DNA of 20,853 bases from an uncultured Lachnospiraceae bacterium (lineage in GTDB: Bacteria > Bacillota > Clostridia > Lachnospirales > Lachnospiraceae). The notes under the pieces were generated by a model. The model was not told where the DNA came from. It ran no database searches and saw only the letters and a list, made by a program, of their open reading frames with translations. Location of the stretch: assembly GCA_934371475.1 (NCBI GenBank), contig CAKRNX010000025.1, positions 1 to 20,853 on the forward strand, given 5' to 3'. Positions 1 through 7,943 of the stretch are shown one piece after another; positions within the stretch are counted from its first letter, which is position 1, and every line of letters starts with the position of its first letter. The translations under genes and the position numbers were made by a program.

Positions 1-1289
1 GTGCAAACGTATGCCCGGGCAAGAAGGGTGCAAAAGCACTGGCTATGGAGAACATGGAAGCAAACGAAGGCTGCCAGGCTGCATTCGATTATGCAGTAGA
101 GCTGCCGATCAAGACAGATGTAGTAGAGAAATTCAAAGAAAATACTGTAAAAGGATCTCAGTTCAAACAGCCGCTGCTTGAGTTCTCAGGCGCTTGCGGC
201 GGATGCGGTGAGACACCGTACGCAAAACTGATCACTCAGCTGTTCGGCGACAGAATGTACATTGCGAACGCAACAGGATGCTCCTCTATCTGGGGTAACT
301 CTTCACCGTCCACACCGTACACTGTAAACGCTAAGGGACAGGGTCCGGCATGGTCTAACTCTCTGTTCGAAGATAACGCAGAGTTCGGTTATGGTATGCT
401 GCTGGCTCAGAAAGCAATCAGAAACGGTCTGAAAGCTAAGGTTGAGGACCTGGTTGCCAACGGAACCAACGAAGAAGTAAAGGCAGCTGGTCAGGAATGG
501 CTGGATACCTTCGGTGTAGGCGCTACGAACGGAACAGCTACAGACAAACTGGTAGCAGCTCTGGAAGCATGCGGATGTGATAAGGCAAAAGAAATCCTGA
601 AAGACAAAGATTATCTGGCAAAGAAATCTCAGTGGATCTTTGGTGGTGACGGATGGGCTTACGATATCGGATTTGGCGGCGTTGACCATGTACTGGCTTC
701 CGGTCAGGATATCAACGTTATGGTATTCGATACCGAGGTTTACTCCAACACAGGCGGACAGGCTTCCAAGTCTACTCAGCCGGGTGCAGTAGCTCAGTTT
801 GCTGCTGGCGGTAAAGAAGTGAAGAAGAAAGATATGGCAAGCATTGCAATGAGCTACGGCTATGTATACGTTGCTCAGATCGCTATGGGTGCTGATTATA
901 ATCAGACTGTAAAAGCTATTGCTGAGGCAGAGGCATATCCGGGACCGTCCCTGATTATCGCTTATGCTCCGTGTATCAACCACGGTATCAAGAAAGGTAT
1001 GGCAAAAGCTCAGACTGAGGAACAGCTGGCTGTAGAGGCTGGTTATTGGCACTGCTTCAGATTCAATCCGGCTCTGAAGGCAGAAGGCAAAGCTGCATTC
1101 ACTCTGGACTCCAAGGCTCCGACTGGAGATCTGATGGAATTCCTGGATGGTGAGGTACGTTACAACTCTCTGAAACGTGCTAATCCGGAAAGAGCAGAGA
1201 AGCTGTTCGCTAAGAACGCAGAATGCAACAAAGAAAGATATGAATATCTGAACAAACTGATCACTCTGTATGGAGCAAAAGAAGACTAA
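1..1289 (+). CDS. nifJ: Pyruvate:ferredoxin (flavodoxin) oxidoreductase, C-terminal part
   Basis: Catalyses pyruvate + CoA + oxidised ferredoxin to acetyl-CoA + CO2 + reduced ferredoxin in the cytoplasm, the main pyruvate exit in anaerobic clostridia. The frame is open from base 3 and enters the window with NVCPGKKGAKAL, the end of the two-[4Fe-4S] ferredoxin domain, so the start lies upstream and roughly two thirds of the protein is missing. The rest is the thiamine-diphosphate domain. Cluster cysteines are visible in GACGGCGETPY (about 190-222), NATGCSS (about 268-290) and YAPCINHG (about 963-985). The ThDP/Mg signature GDGWAYDIG lies near 646-672 and continues to YSNTGGQASKST near 741-776. 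The first ATG visible in the window (45) is internal, not the start. A terminator follows 44 bases after the stop, so the gene ends its transcript. Identification is firm; only the N-terminal portion cannot be assessed. Confidence 0.96.
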   Translation, partial: ANVCPGKKGAKALAMENMEANEGCQAAFDYAVELPIKTDVVEKFKENTVKGSQFKQPLLEFSGACGGCGETPYAKLITQLFGDRMYIANATGCSSIWGNSSPSTPYTVNAKGQGPAWSNSLFEDNAEFGYGMLLAQKAIRNGLKAKVEDLVANGTNEEVKAAGQEWLDTFGVGATNGTATDKLVAALEACGCDKAKEILKDKDYLAKKSQWIFGGDGWAYDIGFGGVDHVLASGQDINVMVFDTEVYSNTGGQASKSTQPGAVAQFAAGGKEVKKKDMASIAMSYGYVYVAQIAMGADYNQTVKAIAEAEAYPGPSLIIAYAPCINHGIKKGMAKAQTEEQLAVEAGYWHCFRFNPALKAEGKAAFTLDSKAPTGDLMEFLDGEVRYNSLKRANPERAEKLFAKNAECNKERYEYLNKLITLYGAKED

Positions 1290-1333
1290 TCAGCAGATAA
1301 GTCTTACCGGCACATCAGGCAGGTGAAAATAAT

Positions 1334-1363
1334 GGGCAGGATCCGAAAGGACCCTGCCTTTTT
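1334..1363 (+). terminator. Rho-independent terminator after the PFOR gene
   Basis: GGCAGG (1335-1340) pairs with CCTGCC (1353-1358), then after one A/C mismatch TCC pairs with GGA around a GAAA loop (1345-1348). A run of five T (1359-1363) follows. It sits 44 bases after the oxidoreductase stop codon. Confidence 0.88.
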
Positions 1364-1379
1364 ATTATAGAATTGGGTA

Positions 1380-1408
1380 TTGAATAAACGCCGGGAAACA
1401 AGTACAAT
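1380..1408 (+). promoter_or_regulatory. Possible sigma-A promoter for the membrane-protein gene
   Basis: TTGAAT (1380-1385) and TACAAT (1403-1408) are separated by 17 bases, giving a predicted start near 1415 and a leader of about 105 bases before the GTG at 1520. It lies just downstream of the preceding terminator, where a new promoter is expected. Neither box is perfect, so this is a moderate call. Confidence 0.45.
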
Positions 1409-1519
1409 AATAAGCACGGATTACGGTATTTGTCCGATAACCAAGTTTTGCTATTTGCCTGAATGTATATAGAAAAAGTTTTTCGTAAGCGATGAAGAAG
1501 AGATAAGGAGCGCAGAGGC

Positions 1520-2218
1520 GTGGGTGGGAAAAAAGGAAAACGAGGAAAAGAATTCGGAAGTAATCTGCTTCTGACATTGATTTTAACTACATTTCTTTTT
1601 ACACTGGCTGTGGTGATTGTTTTAAATTCCAGATGGTTATACTATATGGATATCACATTACTGGGGCTGGAAAAGGAAACAGGAATGAGCAGAGCGGATA
1701 TCAGAGCTAATTATGATGCGCTGATCCGGTACAATCAGTTCTGGTATCAGGGAGAGCTGAAGTTTCCGACACTGATCATGTCAGAAACCGGGCAGATCCA
1801 CTTTCAGGAAGTGAAGCGTATTTTTGTTGTGATACAGTATGCGTGTATAGTCAGCGGAGTCTTGTCGCTGATTGGCGTGGTGCGTCATGCGAAGCGGCGC
1901 AGCTGGAGCTATCAGAAGATGACAGGGATCCTGGCGCTGGGACTTCCGATTGTGTTGGGGGTTTTAGTGGCGATGAATTGGGAGACATTTTTTGTGACAT
2001 TTCATCATATTTTTTTCAAAAATAATTACTGGCTGTTTGACAGCAGCACAGATCCGGTGATCCTGATCCTGCCGGATACGTATTTTCTGCACTGCGCGGT
2101 TCTGATCCTGGTGCTGATCCTGGGTGAGAGCGCCATCTGTCTGGCAAGACACCATCATCACAAAAGAGCGCAGGTATATGTAGGAGGGAAAAGGCTGGGA
2201 TCTTATAGGAGAAGATAA
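1520..2218 (+). CDS. TIGR01906/DUF1461-type integral membrane protein
   Basis: A 232-residue inner-membrane protein of unknown function. The start is GTG at 1520, chosen because AAGGAG (1505-1510) lies 9 bases upstream. Hydrophobic segments are visible at about residues 16-36, 101-121, 135-153 and 189-209, so four membrane spans are likely, with an extracytoplasmic stretch of about 60 residues between spans 1 and 2. The most family-like region is residues 162-189, HHIFF followed by NYWLFDSSTDPVILILPDTYF, which matches my recollection of the TIGR01906 (DUF1461) family of Firmicutes. The C-terminus is basic and contains HHHH (211-214), possibly a fortuitous metal-binding patch. No close operon partner: a terminator lies upstream and about 300 non-coding bases lie downstream. 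The function cannot be inferred from context. Confidence 0.82.
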   Translation: MGGKKGKRGKEFGSNLLLTLILTTFLFTLAVVIVLNSRWLYYMDITLLGLEKETGMSRADIRANYDALIRYNQFWYQGELKFPTLIMSETGQIHFQEVKRIFVVIQYACIVSGVLSLIGVVRHAKRRSWSYQKMTGILALGLPIVLGVLVAMNWETFFVTFHHIFFKNNYWLFDSSTDPVILILPDTYFLHCAVLILVLILGESAICLARHHHHKRAQVYVGGKRLGSYRRR

Positions 2219-2331
2219 TCGCACAGTCTGAGATAGATCCGTCCTGTCAGAAGCTTCGAGTATAGAAAATTGTGATGATTTTCCGGGATTAGAATAAAAT
2301 TCAGGAATGCCTCTGCAATCCGGCCGGAGGC

Positions 2332-2420
2332 TATATCAGATGGGGGATTGACTCCCACCACTGATACTAACTTGCTTCCCGCCACCTATAGAGGTGGGAG
2401 TCGCTTTCCCATCTGATATA
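2332..2420. repeat. 89-base long imperfect hairpin, possible IS200/IS605-type remnant
   Basis: Bases 2332-2344 are an exact inverted copy of 2408-2420 (13 bp), and ACTCCCACC (2351-2359) is an exact inverted copy of 2393-2401 (9 bp). The 6-by-6 segment between them also pairs mostly (two G.U, A-T, one mismatch, T.G, G-C), making a stem of about 28 bp with one mismatch around a 33-base apex. An alternative inner hairpin, CCACCT (2382-2387) with AGGTGG (2392-2397) and an ATAG loop, competes with the main stem for the right arm. No T-run follows, so it is not a classical terminator. A TATAAT (2417-2422) sits in the right arm, but I see no -35 box at a useful distance. A miniature or decayed IS200/IS605-like element is my inference from the terminal-hairpin style. 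Confidence 0.6.
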
Positions 2421-2514
2421 ATAAAGGGAGTATTTGACAATACTCGGAAATTGAAAGAAAGGGGAATCATCCAGCATTCTGAAAGAAGAATGACCGGATG
2501 ATAGGAGATGGAAT

Positions 2515-5442
2515 ATGGATATAAAAAAGCTGCCGGCATATGAGCTGGTGATGCAGGAAAATATTCCTGATGTGCAGTCTGTGGGATATCTGATCAGACA
2601 CAAAAAAAGCGGTGCCAGAGTGATGGTGCTGGAGAATGAAGATGAAAATAAGGTATTTAATATCGGATTCCGCACAACTCCGGAAAACAGTACCGGAGTG
2701 GCGCATATCATTGAGCATACGGTACTGTGCGGAAGCCGTAAGTTCCCGTCCAAGGATCCGTTTGTGGAACTGGTAAAGGGAAGCATGAATACATTTCTGA
2801 ATGCAATGACCTATCCGGACAAGACAATGTTTCCGGTGGCCAGCTGTAATGACACAGATTTTGCCAATCTGATGGATGTGTACCTGGATGCGGTATTCTT
2901 CCCGAATATTTATAAGAAGGAAGAGATTTTCCGCCAGGAGGGCTGGAATTATCAGATCGAGAATCCGGAAGATGAGCTGGTCTATAACGGTGTGGTTTAC
3001 AACGAGATGAAAGGAGCTTTTTCCTCACCGGATGATGTGCTGGAGCGGGAAATTCTAAATTCTCTGTTCCCGGATAATACGTATCATTATGAATCAGGTG
3101 GGGATCCGGAGTGTATTCCTGATCTGACCTATGAGGAATTTCTGAATTTTCACAGAAAGTATTATCATCCGTCTAACAGCTACATTTATCTGTATGGAAA
3201 GATGGATTTTGAGGAGCGCTTAAACTGGCTGGATCAGGAATATCTGAGTCAGTTTGACTGTACGCCGGTGGATTCTGCTATTGCACTGCAGCGTCCGTTT
3301 GAGCATCCGGCGGAAGTACAGAGGAAGTATTCCATTGCGCAGGGAGATACGCAGGAGGACAATACGTATCTTTCCTACAATGTAGTAGTGGGCACCAGCT
3401 TGGATACGAGACTTGCCAATGCGTTTGCGGTGCTGGAATATGCGCTGTTGGAGGCTCCGGGGGCTCCGCTGAAGCAGGTGCTTCTGGATGCGCAGGTAGG
3501 AAAAGATATTATGAGTTCCTATGACAGCGGCGTGTACCAGCCGGTTTTTTCGATTATTGCAAAGAATGCCAACTCTTCGGACAGACAGCGATTTGAGCAG
3601 CTGATCAGGGATGAACTGGAGTGTCTGGTGCATGACGGTGTGGATGAAAAAGCGATCCGGGCAGCGATCAATATTATGGAATTTAAATTCCGCGAGGCGG
3701 ACTATGGTTCATATCCCAAGGGTCTGATGTATGGCCTTGATGTGTTTGACAGCTGGCTTTATGATGACGGAAAACCGTTTGATTATCTGAAACAGCTGGG
3801 AGATTATGACTATCTGAAAGAACAGATTGGAACAGGATATTATGAACAGCTGATCCGTACCTGGCTGCTGGACAATCCTCATGCATCGTTTGTGACTGTG
3901 GAGCCGGAGAAGGGGCTGACGGCCAGGATAGAGCAGGAGACGAGGGAAAAACTGAGCCGCTATAAGGCATCTCTGAGTGAGGAGCAGATCCGTGAGCTGG
4001 TGGAAAAGACAGAGAAGCTGCGTCTGTTTCAGGAGACGCCATCTACGCAGGAAGAGTTGGAGGCGATCCCGGTACTGACAAGAGAGGATCTTGGCAAAAA
4101 AGCCATGCCGTTTTCGAACAGGGAGCTGGAGTGGAATGGAGTTCGCGTGTTGCATCATGATTATGCTACCAACGGAATTGCCTATATGACGCTGCTGTTT
4201 GACGCTTCGGGGATCCGGCAGGAAGACCTGGTGTATCTGGGGCTTTTGAAAAATGTGCTGGGAATGGTTAATACAGAACATTATGGCTACGGAGAGCTGT
4301 ACAATGAGATCAATATGAATACAGGCGGCATCACGCCGGGGATCAGTCTGTTTCCGGATGAGAATGATTCCGCAAAAATCAGGGCAGCTCTTGGAATCCA
4401 GGTAAGGACGCTGTATGATAAAATTGGATACTGTTTCCGGATGATAGGCGAGATTCTGTTTACTTCTGACCTGGATCAGGAAAAGAGGCTTCTGGAAATT
4501 ATCAAAAAGCTCCGGTCACGGCTGCTGGCTCAGCTTAATTCCGCGGGCAGTGTTACAGCAGCGGTTCGTGGAATGTCCTATGAGTCTCCGGCTTATCTGT
4601 TCCAGGACAGTATCAGCGGCATTGGCTTCTATCAGGCCGTGAAAGAAATGGAAGAACATTTTGAAGAGCAGAAAGAAACACTGAAGAAAAAAATGAAAGA
4701 AATTCTGTCGCTGCTGATTCAGAAAAAAAATCTGATGATCAGTTTTACAGGCGAAGAGGCCGGTCTGAAGACAGCAGAACGGGAGATGAGTTCTTTGCTG
4801 CAGCAGATCCCGGGAGAGGGTACATGTGGGCTGCCGAATTACTTTGAAGGACTGACAGCGGAAAAGAGAAACGAGGGATTCCTGACACCGGCCAAGGTGC
4901 AGTATGTGGGACGCTGCGGCAATTTCAAAAAGTCCGGTTTTGCCTATACCGGCGTACTGAAAGTTCTGAAGGTGATTATGGGATATGAGTATCTGTGGAG
5001 CAATGTCCGCGTGGTGGGCGGCGCTTACGGATGCAGCGCGGGATTTGGAAGAAACGGGGACAGTCTCTTTACTTCTTACCGTGATCCGCATCTGCGGAAG
5101 ACCAATCAGGTATACGAAGGGATCCCGGAATATCTGGAGCATTTCACCGTGGAGCCGCGTGATATGACAAAGTATGTGATCGGAACGATCAGTGATATGG
5201 ATACACCGCTGAACCCGGCAGCCAGAGGAAGGAGATCTCTGATGGGATATCTGTGCGGACTGAGTGCAGAACAGCTGCAGAGAGAAAGGGATCAGGTGCT
5301 TGCCGCCAGCCAGGAAGATATCCGCAGCCTGGCACCGCTGGTGCAGGCAGTGCTGGATGAAAACTGCATCTGTGTGCTGGGAAATGAGGAGAAGCTGAAA
5401 GAAGAAAGCGATCTGTTTATGCATCTGGAGGAGTTATCATAG
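2515..5442 (+). CDS. M16C family zinc metallopeptidase (PreP/Cym1-like)
   Basis: A 975-residue cytoplasmic peptidase of the presequence-protease group, which degrades peptides inside a clam-shell made of two homologous halves. The inverted zinc motif HxxEH is H64-IIE-H68, with the third ligand E164 in VVYNEMKGAFSSP, exactly the M16 pattern. The N-terminal sequence around HTVLCGSRKFPSKDPF and the loop NAMTYPDKTMFPVAS are typical of M16C. Length fits PreP (about 970 residues) rather than the shorter pitrilysin or M16B proteins. The second half (from about 520) lacks a zinc motif, as expected, and contains a long charged helical linker near 690-745. No signal peptide is visible. The start is ATG 2515 with AGGAG (2503-2507) 7 bases upstream. 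era follows after 66 bases without a terminator, so co-transcription is likely. The bacterial substrate is not known from sequence. Confidence 0.94.
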   Translation: MDIKKLPAYELVMQENIPDVQSVGYLIRHKKSGARVMVLENEDENKVFNIGFRTTPENSTGVAHIIEHTVLCGSRKFPSKDPFVELVKGSMNTFLNAMTYPDKTMFPVASCNDTDFANLMDVYLDAVFFPNIYKKEEIFRQEGWNYQIENPEDELVYNGVVYNEMKGAFSSPDDVLEREILNSLFPDNTYHYESGGDPECIPDLTYEEFLNFHRKYYHPSNSYIYLYGKMDFEERLNWLDQEYLSQFDCTPVDSAIALQRPFEHPAEVQRKYSIAQGDTQEDNTYLSYNVVVGTSLDTRLANAFAVLEYALLEAPGAPLKQVLLDAQVGKDIMSSYDSGVYQPVFSIIAKNANSSDRQRFEQLIRDELECLVHDGVDEKAIRAAINIMEFKFREADYGSYPKGLMYGLDVFDSWLYDDGKPFDYLKQLGDYDYLKEQIGTGYYEQLIRTWLLDNPHASFVTVEPEKGLTARIEQETREKLSRYKASLSEEQIRELVEKTEKLRLFQETPSTQEELEAIPVLTREDLGKKAMPFSNRELEWNGVRVLHHDYATNGIAYMTLLFDASGIRQEDLVYLGLLKNVLGMVNTEHYGYGELYNEINMNTGGITPGISLFPDENDSAKIRAALGIQVRTLYDKIGYCFRMIGEILFTSDLDQEKRLLEIIKKLRSRLLAQLNSAGSVTAAVRGMSYESPAYLFQDSISGIGFYQAVKEMEEHFEEQKETLKKKMKEILSLLIQKKNLMISFTGEEAGLKTAEREMSSLLQQIPGEGTCGLPNYFEGLTAEKRNEGFLTPAKVQYVGRCGNFKKSGFAYTGVLKVLKVIMGYEYLWSNVRVVGGAYGCSAGFGRNGDSLFTSYRDPHLRKTNQVYEGIPEYLEHFTVEPRDMTKYVIGTISDMDTPLNPAARGRRSLMGYLCGLSAEQLQRERDQVLAASQEDIRSLAPLVQAVLDENCICVLGNEEKLKEESDLFMHLEELS

Positions 5443-5508
5443 CCGGAGCGTGTTTGGAAAAACATTTTACCGACTGTGAGTTGAAACAAGAAAGTACAGA
5501 GAGAACAT

Positions 5509-6420
5509 ATGATAGAAAATGCAAAATTTAAATCAGGATTTGCCACACTGATCGGAAGACCCAATGTGGGAAAGTCTACATTAATGAATCACCTGATTGG
5601 TCAGAAAATTGCCATCACATCCAATAAACCGCAGACGACAAGAAACCGGATCCAGACGGTGTACACCTGTAAGAATGGGCAGATTGTATTTTTGGACACA
5701 CCGGGGATTCACAAAGCCAAGAATAAGCTGGGAGAATACATGGTGACGGTGGCAGAGCGCACGTTCAGCGAGGTGGATGTGATCCTGTGGCTTGTGGAGC
5801 CTTCCACATTTATCGGAAAAGGGGAACGTCATATTGCGGAGCAGTTAAAGCAGGTGAATACGCCGGTTATTCTGATAATGAACAAGATTGATACAGTCAA
5901 GAAAGAAGATGTATCCAAATTTCTGGATGCGTATCGGCAGATTTATGATTTCGCAGATATGATCCCGGTATCTGCGCTGAGAGGGAACAATCTGCAGACG
6001 GTGATTGATGCGATCCTCAAATATCTGCCATACGGGCCTCAGTTTTATGACGAGGATACCGTGACGGATCAGCCGCAGCGCCAGATCACGGCCGAACTGA
6101 TCAGGGAGAAAGCACTGCGATGCCTGGATGAAGAGATCCCTCACGGTATTGCGGTGGCGATTGACAGTATGAAAGAGCGGCCGGGCAGCGAAATCATGGA
6201 TATCGATGCTACCATTATCTGCGAGAGGGATTCCCACAAAGGTATTATTATCGGAAAAGGCGGCAGTATGCTGCGCAAAATCGGCAGCCAGGCGCGCCGC
6301 GAGATTGAAGATATGCTGGAGATGAAAGTGAATCTGCAGCTGTGGGTCAAGGTAAAAAAAGACTGGCGTGACAGCGACTTTATGATCAAAAACTTCGGAT
6401 ATGACAAGAAGGATGTATAG
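5509..6420 (+). CDS. era: GTPase Era, 16S rRNA maturation factor
   Basis: Essential Ras-like GTPase that binds the 3' end of 16S rRNA and assists 30S subunit assembly. The 303 residues carry all G motifs: G1 GRPNVGKS (16-23), switch sequence NKPQTTRNRI (39-48), G3 DTPG (63-66), G4 NKID (125-128) and G5 SAL (155-157). The C-terminal KH RNA-binding domain has the GKGG loop at 249-252 in IIIGKGGSMLRKIG and ends with the usual LWVKVKKDWRDS. Length is normal for the family. The start is ATG 5509; the upstream site (ACAGAGAG) is a weak Shine-Dalgarno, yet no better start exists because the family's N-terminus is complete. It lies 66 bases after the peptidase and 36 bases before recO; the era-recO pair is common in Firmicutes. 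Confidence 0.98.
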   Translation: MIENAKFKSGFATLIGRPNVGKSTLMNHLIGQKIAITSNKPQTTRNRIQTVYTCKNGQIVFLDTPGIHKAKNKLGEYMVTVAERTFSEVDVILWLVEPSTFIGKGERHIAEQLKQVNTPVILIMNKIDTVKKEDVSKFLDAYRQIYDFADMIPVSALRGNNLQTVIDAILKYLPYGPQFYDEDTVTDQPQRQITAELIREKALRCLDEEIPHGIAVAIDSMKERPGSEIMDIDATIICERDSHKGIIIGKGGSMLRKIGSQARREIEDMLEMKVNLQLWVKVKKDWRDSDFMIKNFGYDKKDV

Positions 6421-6456
6421 AGCAGAGTGCAGGTTAGGTAAAAGAAGGTGGCACAT

Positions 6457-7107
6457 ATGAGTCAGAAAATGGAGCTGACAGGGATGGTGCTGTCGTCTGC
6501 CCCGGCAGGAGATTATGACAGGCGCGTGGTGCTGCTGACGAAAGAAGCAGGCAAAATTGCGGTATTTGCAAGAGGATCCCGCCGCCAGAACAGTCCGCTG
6601 CTGGCCGCATCAAGCCCGTTTTGTTTCGGAATATTTACCGTGTATGAGGGGCGGACAGCCTATACGCTGGTATCGGCGGAGATTTCCCAGTATTTTGAAC
6701 AGGTAAAAGCAGATTTTGAGGCTACCTGTTACGGCTGCTATTTTATGGAGTTTGCCGACTACTACGGACAGGAAAACCTGGATGCATCCATGATGCTGAA
6801 TCTTCTGTATGCATCCCTGCTTGCCCTGGGGCGGGAGAGTCTCCCTGACAGGCTGGTGCGCTACGTGTTTGAGATCCGTCTGATGGTGATAAACGGGGAA
6901 TATCCGCAGGATCTGGCGGAAGATGAGGCGCTGCCGGAGGCAGTCCGGTATACGCTTTATTATGCGATCCATGCGCCTTTGCAGAAACTTTATACGTTTG
7001 TGGTAAGGAATGAGGTGCTGGAGAATATTGCAAAGCTGCAGGATCAGATCCGGGAGCGGTATGTGGATCGCAGGTTTCACTCGCTGGAACTTCTGACAAG
7101 CGGCTGA
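6457..7107 (+). CDS. recO: DNA repair protein RecO (short, without zinc finger)
   Basis: RecO works with RecR to load RecA at single-stranded gaps in the RecF pathway. The N-terminal OB fold is visible (LTGMVLSSAPAGDYDRRVVLLT, then GKIAVFARGSRR), followed by SPLLAASSPFCFG and a helical C-terminal domain. I choose ATG 6457 (216 residues) because GAAGGTGG (6444-6451) sits 5 bases upstream; a GTG at 6448 would overlap that ribosome site. The protein is shorter than many RecO proteins of about 240-250 residues. The region after NGEYP (near residue 145) passes directly into helix AVRYTLYY with no CxxC pairs, so the zinc-finger insertion seen in Deinococcus-type RecO is absent. E. coli RecO also lacks it, so function is plausible. 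Follows era by 36 bases in an apparent operon. Confidence 0.92.
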   Translation: MSQKMELTGMVLSSAPAGDYDRRVVLLTKEAGKIAVFARGSRRQNSPLLAASSPFCFGIFTVYEGRTAYTLVSAEISQYFEQVKADFEATCYGCYFMEFADYYGQENLDASMMLNLLYASLLALGRESLPDRLVRYVFEIRLMVINGEYPQDLAEDEALPEAVRYTLYYAIHAPLQKLYTFVVRNEVLENIAKLQDQIRERYVDRRFHSLELLTSG

Positions 7108-7126
7108 GCGGATTGAGAATGTCCTC

Positions 7127-7155
7127 TTTACAAGCTGAAGTTTTAACGATATAAT
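7127..7155 (+). promoter_or_regulatory. Sigma-A promoter upstream of the lipoprotein-glyS pair
   Basis: TTTACA (7127-7132) and a consensus TATAAT (7150-7155) are spaced exactly 17 bases. The predicted start is near 7162, leaving a leader of about 54 bases. The leader contains two competing small stems, AGCCGG/CCGGCT and GCAGCC/GGCTGC (7174-7198), and then AGGAGG. The leader is far too short for a T-box, although a tRNA synthetase lies in the transcript. Confidence 0.78.
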
Positions 7156-7215
7156 AAATAGGATTGTTTAGGTAGCCGGGCAGCCAGTGTCCGGCTGCGG
7201 TTTAGGAGGAGATGC

Positions 7216-7926
7216 ATGAGAGCAGGGAAAACCGGCAGTATGGCCGCTGTTTTAATGTGTACGCTGCTGCTTGGCGGATGCGGCATGATCGGCGAAAAGC
7301 CCTGGGAGCCGAAAGAGACAGCGCTGGATATGAAAAAAGACGGCACTGTGTCGGAGACAGTAATTGACCAGCTGGATCAGAGCTATTATAATGCAGATGA
7401 GCTGAAGAGTATGGTGGAGAGTTCTGTATCAGAGTACAACCAGGTACACGGTGCAGACGCCATCCGGATTGACAGCCTGATGATAGAAGGCGGTCAGGTA
7501 AAACTGACCATGACGTATGCGTCGGCAGAGGATTATGCAGATTACAATAATGTCCGGTTCTATAACGGTTCCATGCTGGGAGCTGAGATTGACGGATATC
7601 TGTTTTACAATCAGTTCAGACAGGTAGATGACGGGCAGGTGACAGCGGATGGGCTGTCCAATGAGGAGGCTTTAAAGCATAAAGAATATCAGGTACTGGT
7701 GACGGATATGTCTCATATAGTGAGGGTGCCGGGGGATGTGGTGTATGTCAGCGCCAATGCATCACCGATGAGTGCCAGAGAAGTTCGTCCGACAGATACG
7801 ACGACTTCTTCAGCGCAAGAAGGACTGGTGCTTCCGTCCTCAGCTGTTTACACAGAGGTTGAGAATGAGCCTGTGACTGCCAAGGATCTGGAAAAGACAT
7901 ATTTGTATATCATATATGAATTTTGA
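7216..7926 (+). CDS. Putative lipoprotein of unknown function
   Basis: A 236-residue secreted lipoprotein. The N-terminus has a basic start, a hydrophobic core and a lipobox LGGC with C22 as the lipidation site, so the mature protein should be anchored to the outer face of the membrane. AGGAGG (7204-7209) lies 6 bases before ATG 7216. The mature part is acidic, with no transmembrane segment, and includes a beta-rich stretch (about 75-135) and a Ser/Thr-rich linker (TDTTTSSA, about 195-203). I do not recognise a named domain. It is the first gene after a good promoter and ends 17 bases before the glyS start, so the two are almost certainly co-transcribed. A functional link with GlyRS need not exist. 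Confidence 0.85.
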   Translation: MRAGKTGSMAAVLMCTLLLGGCGMIGEKPWEPKETALDMKKDGTVSETVIDQLDQSYYNADELKSMVESSVSEYNQVHGADAIRIDSLMIEGGQVKLTMTYASAEDYADYNNVRFYNGSMLGAEIDGYLFYNQFRQVDDGQVTADGLSNEEALKHKEYQVLVTDMSHIVRVPGDVVYVSANASPMSAREVRPTDTTTSSAQEGLVLPSSAVYTEVENEPVTAKDLEKTYLYIIYEF

Positions 7927-7943
7927 TATTTAGGAGGAGAAAT

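Noticed and set aside
303..1052. Long open frame of 249 codons on the minus strand inside the PFOR gene
   Set aside because: It lies fully antisense to a well-supported coding region, its translation is Cys/Ser-rich with no domain, and it has no ribosome site. It is a shadow of codon bias in the real gene.
2417..2439. TATAAT (2417-2422) and TTGACA (2434-2439) before the M16C peptidase gene
   Set aside because: The boxes are in the wrong order for a promoter on this strand, and neither has a partner at about 17 bases, so I do not call a promoter.
7108..7215. T-box riboswitch for glycyl-tRNA synthetase
   Set aside because: The leader after the promoter is only about 54 bases and lacks a T-box-like sequence or a terminator-antiterminator pair.
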